In this document: piece after piece, positions 1 through 6,354 of the stretch | Numbering within the stretch: the stretch's first letter is position 1 | Layout of the letters: each line of letters opens with the position of its first letter | The notes under the pieces: model-generated | Told to the model about the DNA's origin: nothing | Databases searched by the model: none | Seen by the model: only the letters and a program-made list of their open reading frames with translations | Position numbers and translations under genes: made by a program | Source: CAZKCK01 sp964552325 | Lineage (GTDB): Bacteria; Bacteroidota; Bacteroidia; Bacteroidales; TTA-H9 | Reading direction: 5' to 3' | DNA length: 13,121 nt | Assembly: GCA_964552325.1 (NCBI GenBank) | Contig: CAZKHA010000096.1 | Coordinates: 1-13,121 of the forward strand

Positions 1-365
1 ACTTTAATCTGAATAGCGTTGATGCCAATGCCAAAAACGGGGCTGAGATACTTGCTATACTACGTAACCCAAGCAAGCAATTGCTGTTTTTCAAGAAAAC
101 ACCTGTTATCATTTTATCATCAGAAACCGAAATTGCCGTAGCCCTCACCCTCCTTAAAAAAGGTGCCAATGACTATATCGTAAAAGATGATGCCTTTTTC
201 GACAACCTCTCAAAAACCGTCAATACCATTCTGGATATCAGGAATTACCGTAATGAAATCCAAGTTCACAAAGGAAAAGCCGAAAAATTTCGCAAAAGGC
301 TTACTTATATGGCTTTAGCTATTGTAGCGTTGCTTGGCATCACGCTAATTGCACTTTTTGCTTAA
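1..365 (+). CDS. Response-regulator receiver-domain protein with C-terminal membrane anchor (5' truncated)
   Basis: The reading frame is open from the window edge (first full codon at base 3) to TAA at 363-365, giving 120 visible residues. Residues 1-80 look like the second half of a CheY-like receiver domain: an NGAEIL segment where receivers have the G-x-E-(I/L)-L helix, the strand TPVIILSS carrying the conserved Ser/Thr, and GANDYIVKDD, where the Lys matches the conserved receiver lysine (followed by Asp, not the usual Pro). The phospho-acceptor Asp would lie just upstream, outside the window. A basic linker (about 81-100) leads into a hydrophobic helix at about 101-120 that ends the protein, so it is probably tail-anchored in the inner membrane with the receiver in the cytoplasm. 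No DNA-binding or enzymatic output domain follows the receiver. What precedes it is unknown. It converges with the next gene, 8 bp away. Confidence 0.75.
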   Translation, partial: FNLNSVDANAKNGAEILAILRNPSKQLLFFKKTPVIILSSETEIAVALTLLKKGANDYIVKDDAFFDNLSKTVNTILDIRNYRNEIQVHKGKAEKFRKRLTYMALAIVALLGITLIALFA

Positions 366-373
366 TACGTAGG

Positions 374-886
374 CTATTCAATAACAATGGGCTGTAAAAA
401 AGCTTCAGGAACCGGTAGTTCAACCATTAACAAAACTGCACAAATCACAAAAACCAGCAGTAATCTAATTGCATCGCCTTTCGCAATCAATTGATTACTT
501 GTTACTTTATTTCTAAAGAAAAGCCAAAATCCCGCACTTACAAGCACATCGGCCAAGGCTATTACTATAAATAGCTTACCATTAGCCATATGGAATAGTG
601 TAAACACAGCACCCAGCGTTCCAATGGCTAACGTAAACGAAAGCAACTTAAACATAAAACCATGTAAAGGGGTCGCCAATTCCGGATAAAACCACCTAAA
701 AAAATAAATCATGGTAAGTATCATGGCTGCCCCAAAACCTATGGGTATGCCCAAAGCAACTTTTCCGGTATAAACTAGTACGGCACCTACCAAAATTAAT
801 GGGAGTAGAATCATTTCAAACGTCAACAAAGAGCCTTCTATCCTTAATGCAATTTGCTCAATTTTACGAACTTGCTTGTTCTCCAT
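374..886 (-). CDS. Hypothetical five-helix integral membrane protein
   Basis: This encodes 170 residues from ATG (884-886) to TAG. I do not recognise a family. Hydrophobic stretches at about residues 20-40, 46-63, 77-99, 103-124 and 140-157 predict five membrane helices. The N-terminus is short and charged (MENKQVRKIEQ), with no signal peptide. No catalytic or ligand-binding motif is visible. The gene is last in the minus-strand block, 59 bp after the radical SAM gene, but a good promoter-like element lies just upstream, so it may be transcribed on its own. It converges with the receiver-domain gene. The call is a real protein of unknown function. Confidence 0.75.
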   Translation of the reverse strand: MENKQVRKIEQIALRIEGSLLTFEMILLPLILVGAVLVYTGKVALGIPIGFGAAMILTMIYFFRWFYPELATPLHGFMFKLLSFTLAIGTLGAVFTLFHMANGKLFIVIALADVLVSAGFWLFFRNKVTSNQLIAKGDAIRLLLVFVICAVLLMVELPVPEAFLQPIVIE

Positions 887-906
887 CGGGTTTAGGTTTT
901 AAGGTG

Positions 907-939
907 CAAAAATAAGAAAGTAAGCAGCTCAAGATGCAA
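907..939 (-). promoter_or_regulatory. Bacteroidota-type promoter for the five-helix membrane protein
   Basis: On the minus strand there is an exact TAnnTTTG element (TATTTTTG, 907-914) with a TTG triplet (937-939) 22 bp upstream. This fits the reported Bacteroidota spacing between the -33 and -7 elements. Transcription would start near 900, leaving a leader of roughly a dozen bases before the ATG at 886. The motif is short and the assignment rests on position and spacing only. Confidence 0.45.
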
Positions 940-945
940 ATCAGG

Positions 946-3129
946 CTAAATCACACACAATCCATTGTTTGTCAAACCATTCCACCATTTACTATATACT
1001 ACTTCAGCTGGTTCTAACCCATAAAGCTCACTACATTTGGCAAAAAAATTAGTTACGCTTAATGGCGTACCTTCCACTGGATCAAAGGACAAAGCATTTT
1101 CAAGAAACCACTGACCAATTTTAAGCGGTATCAAAATCCGAGTAGATTGCGCTGCTCCGCTAAATTGGATGTAGGCCTTATCCTTTTTAGGCAGCAATTC
1201 TAACTCAAATGCGTTACCCAACCAAACCATGTGTTTGCGACTTAAGCTGGTGGTGTCAGGTAAATGCTTTCCAAGTTGTTGAATATAATCAGGCAATATC
1301 TTGGTTTTAGGGTCTTTAAAACCAAACCACTCATTAACCGGGATTTCGAACCCCAAACCATGCATATAGTTGTAAACGGCCTTGTTTAAAGGTTTTGCAA
1401 GTTTTAAGTCATTCCCTAACGAGCGGTCAATATAGGGTATTTCGTTTGTTGCAAAATCAGCAACTGAGCTATCAAGTACGTGAATACCAAAAGATTTTGG
1501 ATTTTTTGCTACGGGGCTATGTATTGTTAAGGCGAATTTATGCCAAAAAGCCGATTGTACAAAACCATTCTCAAAAAGCTGCCTTACAATTTCCAATGAA
1601 TCAACCGTTTCTGCCAAAGTTTGGCTTGGAAAACCATACATTAAATAGGCATGAACCATAATACCCGCATCCGAAAAAGCGGCAGTGGCACGGGCAGCTT
1701 GAGCCAGGCTTACACCTTTGTTCATGAGGGTTAATAAGCGGTCGCTGGCGGTTTCAAGCCCGCCCGTTACGGCTATGCACCCTGCTTTTGACATCAATTG
1801 GCATAATCCCGGTGTAAAGGCTGTTTCAAATCGGATGTTTGTCCACCAACTAACTATTAATCTGCGCTTTAGAATTTCGAGTGAGATGTTTTTTAATAGT
1901 GCCGGTGGCGCCGCCTCATCGGTAAAATGGAATCCTGTTGAACCTGTTTGCTTGATGATGGCTTCCATTTTATCAACCACACTGCTTGCTGGTACACTGC
2001 TATAGTGTTTTATATAGCTTAGTGTGGTGTCACAAAAAGCACATTTAGCCCAATAGCATCCGTGGGCCAGGGTCATCTTATTCCAGAAACCATCGCCCCA
2101 AAGCCGATGCATAGGGTTGGTTACTTCATTCAACGACAAATACTTGCTTCTTTCCAATCCCTCAAAATCGGGGACAGGAAGTTGGTTAAAAGCAGCTTCC
2201 TCTTCGGCTTCATTTTCGGTAAAAAACAATTGCCCATTATCTCGAAAAGCACACCTAATAACTTGTTTTACATCAATTTGACCTATAACATGGCGCACTA
2301 CTGACCACAAAGGCTGTTCGCCATCATCAAAGCCAACAAAATCAACGTAGTTAAAAAGCCGCGCATCTTTCATCCACCGCAATTCGGTATTTGGGTATCC
2401 GCCACCTATAATAGTTTTTATACCATACGTTGTACGTACCCATGCCGAACAGCGCAAGGCTGCATACAAATTACCCGGAAATGGTACGGTAAATCCTACC
2501 AAAACCGGCTTTTCATCCACCAGAATTTCATCAAGAATAGTAAGCATTAGCTTATCAATCAAACTCTCGGGTTGGTCGAGGGCATGCTTTAAGGGTGAAA
2601 AATCGGGGAGGCTGGCGCAAAGTTTTTCGCCATATTTCACCAACTCAAAATGTTCGCAAATACAGTCTCTGATGAATTCGGCTATATCAAGCAAAAACAA
2701 TGTGGCCATGCGCTTAGCCTTATCGGTAGTGCCCATTACGCCAAAAGCCCATTCTTCATCGGCATCGTTGTTAAAATGTGCGCCTTGCGGAAGAAAGCCT
2801 TGTTTTACAAGCATTAAGGCTGTAACTGTGTCTGGATTCTTTAAAAAGGCCATTACATAATCAATCCGGGCTAGGTAAGCCTCTTTTTGCGCTAATACTC
2901 GTTTAGCACTTTCTGAAATGCTTGGCATTGCGCGAACGGCAACGAAGACTTTGCTCAATTCTGTGCTTGTAAAAAGCCTGTTAATGAGCTCAATACCTAA
3001 ATCAACCTGCCAAACGCGCACCCCTTTTTGTTGCAAGAAAGCTTTTAAAGCCGTGGTGGCCGGATAAGGCGTGTTAAGCTGTGTTAAGGGAGGAATAATA
3101 AGCAGTACAGAGGGCTGTTTTGCATTCAA
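946..3129 (-). CDS. B12-binding-domain radical SAM protein
   Basis: This encodes 727 residues. The N-terminal region (about 1-290) resembles the cobalamin-binding fold of B12-dependent radical SAM enzymes: an opening strand VLLIIPP, then LNTPYPATTALKAFL, and later IGGGYPN at 241-247 near where the fold's GG motif lies. The DxHxxG cobalamin-ligand motif is not seen. The radical SAM core (about 350-560) has the iron-sulfur cysteines C358, C363 and C366 in CYWAKCAFC, then GGLETAS (456-462) and YGFPSQT (498-504), typical of the SAM-binding barrel. The C-terminal 150 residues are not recognised. Spacing is CX4CX2C, not the commoner CX3CX2C. Start: an in-frame TAA lies two codons upstream of TTG (3127-3129) and the next in-frame ATG is about 68 codons in, beyond the conserved opening strand, so TTG is chosen. 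A weak -7-like element (TACTTTTA, 3149-3156) precedes it. Substrate unknown; a methyltransferase or other C-H bond chemistry is possible. Confidence 0.85.
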   Translation of the reverse strand: MNAKQPSVLLIIPPLTQLNTPYPATTALKAFLQQKGVRVWQVDLGIELINRLFTSTELSKVFVAVRAMPSISESAKRVLAQKEAYLARIDYVMAFLKNPDTVTALMLVKQGFLPQGAHFNNDADEEWAFGVMGTTDKAKRMATLFLLDIAEFIRDCICEHFELVKYGEKLCASLPDFSPLKHALDQPESLIDKLMLTILDEILVDEKPVLVGFTVPFPGNLYAALRCSAWVRTTYGIKTIIGGGYPNTELRWMKDARLFNYVDFVGFDDGEQPLWSVVRHVIGQIDVKQVIRCAFRDNGQLFFTENEAEEEAAFNQLPVPDFEGLERSKYLSLNEVTNPMHRLWGDGFWNKMTLAHGCYWAKCAFCDTTLSYIKHYSSVPASSVVDKMEAIIKQTGSTGFHFTDEAAPPALLKNISLEILKRRLIVSWWTNIRFETAFTPGLCQLMSKAGCIAVTGGLETASDRLLTLMNKGVSLAQAARATAAFSDAGIMVHAYLMYGFPSQTLAETVDSLEIVRQLFENGFVQSAFWHKFALTIHSPVAKNPKSFGIHVLDSSVADFATNEIPYIDRSLGNDLKLAKPLNKAVYNYMHGLGFEIPVNEWFGFKDPKTKILPDYIQQLGKHLPDTTSLSRKHMVWLGNAFELELLPKKDKAYIQFSGAAQSTRILIPLKIGQWFLENALSFDPVEGTPLSVTNFFAKCSELYGLEPAEVVYSKWWNGLTNNGLCVI

Positions 3130-3198
3130 AGTTTACGGTTTTGGTTTGTAAAAGTACGCAAAACGAAGGTTAGCATAAAATGCACCCAAAGCAGCTTT

Positions 3199-3735
3199 TT
3201 ACCGGTGATAGATAAACTCCGTTTGACCAAGCTTAAGCTCATCGCCATCTACCAATACAAATTTGTCGAATTTGGTGAGCCTTGTACCCCGATAAAAAGT
3301 TCCGTTGGTGCTTGGCTCCCCATTCTCATTTAGCGAACCATCATCATATAATATGGCTATTTGCGAGCCGTTCATGGTTTTTACTTCAATTATGCAGTGC
3401 TTTCGACTAATATATTTGTCACCATTTTCAATGGCAGGGCTTCCTTTTCGCCCTAAGACATTTATGCCTTCAACCAGTTTAAAAACCATTCCTGTAGTTT
3501 TTTCGACCAGCCTATGCCTCGATTTTATAAGCGAAGACGACACATTGCTGGTGCTAATTTCTGTATGATCTTCTGGTACTATTGCCTCTGGCTTTGGTTG
3601 CTTCCGTGGGATATCAAACGTTATAATTTTTTGACAACCAGGGCATTTTATCATGGCGCGGGTTTTATCTTGAGGGATTTTTTCTGCAGCAAGCTGTAGC
3701 TGCTTTTTGCACGAAGGGCAGATTATCTGCAACAT
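3199..3735 (-). CDS. Zinc-ribbon plus FHA domain protein
   Basis: This encodes 178 residues from ATG (3733-3735). Residues 1-40 form an MJ0042-type zinc ribbon with two CxxC knuckles, C6/C9 (CPSC) and C31/C34 (CPGC). A polar linker (about 42-75) joins it to an FHA domain (about 80-178) with the phospho-peptide-binding signature: G95-R96, S110-x-x-H113 and S142-T-N-G-T146. FHA domains bind phospho-threonine, so this should be a cytoplasmic reader of Ser/Thr phosphorylation. It has no signal peptide or membrane helix. It lies 126 bp after the acidic calcium-repeat gene and 69 bp before the radical SAM gene. A degenerate -7 element (TACTTTTT, 3753-3760) upstream leaves open whether it is read from the operon or separately. 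Its domain order is the reverse of the FHA/zinc-ribbon protein upstream. Its partner is unknown. Confidence 0.88.
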   Translation of the reverse strand: MLQIICPSCKKQLQLAAEKIPQDKTRAMIKCPGCQKIITFDIPRKQPKPEAIVPEDHTEISTSNVSSSLIKSRHRLVEKTTGMVFKLVEGINVLGRKGSPAIENGDKYISRKHCIIEVKTMNGSQIAILYDDGSLNENGEPSTNGTFYRGTRLTKFDKFVLVDGDELKLGQTEFIYHR

Positions 3736-3861
3736 GGTTTGGTGTTTTGCGTAAAAAGTATCAATCTTCTAAATTAAGCCAGCCCAGTATTTTGGATGAC
3801 CGTTTAGGATGGTTAAAACTAGTTGTTAATTTGGATGCTAAGCGATTGGCAACGCGACAGT

Positions 3862-4902
3862 CTAAGCCCAATCGTTGTACTCATCAAAATTCTCATCCAA
3901 GTTGGCCACATCGTCAATTTGAGCATCTAGCTGGGCATCCGATACATCTTCGGGCATATCGGAAGCCACTTCCCCCTCGTAAATAACTTCATTGCCACCT
4001 ACTTCCGTCGCAGCATCAAGCATCACCACCTCGCTTTCATCTATTTGATGATCGCTGTTTGCATCTGTTCCAATAGCATCGGCATAAGCATCTTGGTTTG
4101 CATCCATCAGCAAAACATCATCCACTCCATCGGCATTGGTATCAACTGACATAACCGAAGGATCGGCAGCCTGGCTCGGTTGAGTTAATGACTGAGGGTC
4201 GTGAATGTATTGAACTTCAGCTTCTGACAAAACACCATCACCGTCGGTATCGGTAAAAAAGGCATCGGCACTACCATCCTCATTAATGTCAACCATTACG
4301 GCGTCCACAACACCATCGGCATTTGAATCAACGGCCATGGTATGATAGGTTTCTGTTTGCTGGTTTGTGCTATTGCTCTCGGATGAATACTCCACTTCGG
4401 GCGCTACATACTCAGTTGCTGGAAGGTCATGCTCTGCAACAGTTTGGTAGTCAACAATAGGATTGCCATCTTCACCTAATTCTTCGGCGTAGAAAGTAGT
4501 ATAATACTCGCCGTGATACATAAAAACGCCGCCAGGGCCTGTTTCATGCCGCGCAGCTGCAAAGGCTTCATCAAATTTCATTGAATCATTAACGCCTTGG
4601 GCAATTGGTGCGCTGTTTGGATTAAATGATTGGTTATCTGATGCAAATTCGGCATCTGTAATAATTTCTTCGGTTGCATCAAAAAGCTCAGCCTCTTCAC
4701 CAGCAACTTCTTCTAAAGGTTTTGCATGAAGTGCCGTTGCGGCCACAAAGCCACCAAGTGCAGCCCCGGCAATTTTTATCGCCGATTTTTGTTTATTGAT
4801 GGTGGGCTGTTTGTTTTCGGGCAAACTTGCTACATCGTTTACAACTATAGGGTCGTTTGATTCAAGGTTAAATTCTTGATCTTTTTTTTCTGGTTTTTCC
4901 AT
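3862..4902 (-). CDS. Acidic single-pass membrane protein with EF-hand-like calcium repeats
   Basis: This encodes 346 residues from ATG (4900-4902), very rich in Asp and Glu. Layout: a charged N-terminal tail (1-40); an Ala/Gly-rich hydrophobic segment (about 42-59, ending ALHA) that could be a signal anchor or a late signal peptide; an acidic linker; a distinctive segment at about 107-142 containing FDEAFAAAR, GPGGVF and YHGEYYTTFYAEE, which I recall as a recurring module in Bacteroidota hypothetical proteins (from memory, unverified); and two copies of a calcium-binding repeat (189-230 and 251-292). The loop at 218-229 (D-T-D-G-D-G, Glu at position 12) is a canonical EF-hand loop. If the hydrophobic segment spans the membrane, the calcium region lies in the periplasm and the tail in the cytoplasm, within reach of the FHA proteins. 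It is 36 bp downstream of the FHA/zinc-ribbon gene. Function unknown; a calcium sensor or scaffold is inference. Confidence 0.8.
   Translation of the reverse strand: MEKPEKKDQEFNLESNDPIVVNDVASLPENKQPTINKQKSAIKIAGAALGGFVAATALHAKPLEEVAGEEAELFDATEEIITDAEFASDNQSFNPNSAPIAQGVNDSMKFDEAFAAARHETGPGGVFMYHGEYYTTFYAEELGEDGNPIVDYQTVAEHDLPATEYVAPEVEYSSESNSTNQQTETYHTMAVDSNADGVVDAVMVDINEDGSADAFFTDTDGDGVLSEAEVQYIHDPQSLTQPSQAADPSVMSVDTNADGVDDVLLMDANQDAYADAIGTDANSDHQIDESEVVMLDAATEVGGNEVIYEGEVASDMPEDVSDAQLDAQIDDVANLDENFDEYNDWA
4027..4338 (-). repeat. Two in-frame copies of a 42-residue calcium-binding repeat, 62-residue period
   Basis: Copies at 4213-4338 (residues 189-230) and 4027-4152 (residues 251-292) align without gaps at 21 of 42 residues by hand count. 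Each contains three Asp-rich loops spaced exactly 13 residues apart: DSNADG, DINEDG, DTDGDG in the first and DTNADG, DANQDA, DANSDH in the second. The last loop of each copy ends with Glu at EF-hand position 12. The second copy's loops are more degenerate. Confidence 0.8.
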
Positions 4903-4938
4903 GATGGTTGTTGTTAATTGATTATTAAATTTTTGATT

Positions 4939-5565
4939 TTATATTCGCCACTTAGCTTTGCAAAAAGAACAATACCCTCTTTTATATAGGTTTTCGTACG
5001 GTTCAGCCCCCAGAAACTTAAAACATGATGGACATATATAGTCTTTTTTGTATTGTTCTTCAATTTCCATAATCTTGAGCTGCACATTTCCCATGGCACC
5101 AGTTGCCAAAGTACCAAGCGCTGCACCTACTACTGGCACCAATGATAATCCTGCCCTTATACCAGTACTTGCAAGACTGTTTCCTTGTATCGTTTTTCGC
5201 TTTGCCTTAATGTAGTGCTCATAAACTTCCTGTAATTTTTCAAAGTCACGGCAAACTTGAATTTGCTTTTCCAAATCTTCGTACGAAGAGCTTGTGGGTA
5301 AAGGCTTTTGTTTGAACAAATAAAACACAATTTCAACATTCAAGCTAAAATCTCCTAAAAGGATTTCATCATCTTTGTTTATTAATTGCTGCAAAACGCG
5401 TTTGCCATTCACTATGGTCCCATTTGTGCTTCCCATGTCTTCAATAAGGTAACAATCATTATCGATGGCTTTTATTAAACAATGATGGCCACTTATCCTA
5501 GGGTGCTTAATAACCAAATGGTTTGTGTCAGCCCTACCGATTTTTAATTCAATCTGCAAATTCAT
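4939..5565 (-). CDS. FHA domain protein with glycine-rich hydrophobic segment and C-terminal zinc ribbon
   Basis: This encodes 208 residues from ATG (5563-5565). An N-terminal FHA domain (about 1-80) carries G10-R11, S25-x-x-H28 and S46-T-N-G-T50, the phospho-threonine-binding residues. A polar, probably helical stretch (about 95-130) follows, then a hydrophobic Gly/Ala-rich segment (about 135-160) with GAALG spacing reminiscent of glycine zippers. The protein ends in a zinc ribbon with C178/C181 (CPSC) and C199/C202 (CSFC). There is no signal peptide, so the FHA domain should be cytoplasmic, possibly held at the membrane by the hydrophobic segment. It lies 26 bp after the PP2C gene and 36 bp before the acidic calcium-repeat gene, consistent with one operon in which PP2C could remove the phosphates that this FHA domain reads. 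No strong ribosome-binding site is visible, as usual in this phylum. Confidence 0.88.
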   Translation of the reverse strand: MNLQIELKIGRADTNHLVIKHPRISGHHCLIKAIDNDCYLIEDMGSTNGTIVNGKRVLQQLINKDDEILLGDFSLNVEIVFYLFKQKPLPTSSSYEDLEKQIQVCRDFEKLQEVYEHYIKAKRKTIQGNSLASTGIRAGLSLVPVVGAALGTLATGAMGNVQLKIMEIEEQYKKDYICPSCFKFLGAEPYENLYKRGYCSFCKAKWRI

Positions 5566-5591
5566 TTAATAATTTTACGTATGGTTAATAT

Positions 5592-6344
5592 TTATATTGG
5601 TAAAACATTTAATAATATGGCCGTATAATTGTCTTTTGAATTGGCCTCACAAATCTTTTTAATTATTTCTGCCTTTTCTTCCAACAGCATGGGCGATGAA
5701 AACAACTCAATTAGTTCTTTGGTGGTAAAACAGCTCCAAACGCCATCAGAACAAAGCATTAATACGTCCCCGGGCTCAATATTGGTTAAATGTGCAACAT
5801 CCGCTACGCAAAATTTATGTGGACTAGCTTGGATGGCCCTAGAAATAGCATTAGATCGGGGGTACATACTTGCATCTTCTTGTTTTATAATCCCATTTCG
5901 TATTAAGTCATTAACGGGTGTGTGGTCAAAGGTTTTAAACAAACAGCTATTTTGCCTAAAGTGGTAGAAACGGCTGTCACCACAATGGGCCACCGAAACA
6001 CCCTTTTCGTGAACCTTGGCTAACACCATGGTTGTGCCCATATCCATTGCATCGGGATGATATACAACATATTCATTAAATCGATGCCTCATATAAGTAA
6101 AAGCATCGTTCATTTGCTGTTCATCAACAACTGCTGCGGGATTGCTTGCAATCCAATCCGATAAACACTGGCACGCAAGTTTGCTGGCCACTTCGCCATT
6201 GGAAGCTCCACCCATGCCATCGCAAACCATGTACAAACCGTCAACAATTATTTCAGCATCGGCTGTTGGATACAGGCTGTCCTGATTGTTCTTCCGTTTG
6301 CCCGTTTCCGAAAAACATATTGGATTGGCTAACCTCCATTTCAT
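5592..6344 (-). CDS. PP2C-family serine/threonine protein phosphatase
   Basis: This encodes 250 residues, about the length of a bare catalytic domain, from ATG (6342-6344). All metal-binding and core motifs of the PPM/PP2C family are present: NQD at 20-22, CDGMGG at 41-46, GTT at 103-105, GDSR at 122-125, SDGVW at 199-203 and DNYT at 238-241 (normally DN-x-T). It should be a soluble, Mg/Mn-dependent phosphatase removing phosphate from Ser/Thr residues in the cytoplasm. There are no extra regulatory or membrane domains. It starts 10 bp after the caspase-like gene ends and is followed by two FHA proteins, the usual partners of Ser/Thr phosphorylation. A cognate kinase is expected in the genome but none is in this window. 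Natural targets cannot be deduced from sequence. Confidence 0.95.
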   Translation of the reverse strand: MKWRLANPICFSETGKRKNNQDSLYPTADAEIIVDGLYMVCDGMGGASNGEVASKLACQCLSDWIASNPAAVVDEQQMNDAFTYMRHRFNEYVVYHPDAMDMGTTMVLAKVHEKGVSVAHCGDSRFYHFRQNSCLFKTFDHTPVNDLIRNGIIKQEDASMYPRSNAISRAIQASPHKFCVADVAHLTNIEPGDVLMLCSDGVWSCFTTKELIELFSSPMLLEEKAEIIKKICEANSKDNYTAILLNVLPI

Positions 6345-6354
6345 ACCAAGAAAG

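Noticed and set aside
3791..3837. Three degenerate copies of TTTGGATG/TTTAGGATG in the 126-bp gap
   Set aside because: They are short, irregularly spaced and imperfect; chance is a sufficient explanation without conservation data.
3199..6344. PP2C plus FHA as part of a type VI secretion regulatory locus
   Set aside because: No Tss structural genes or PpkA-type kinase are present, and the caspase and calcium-repeat partners do not fit.
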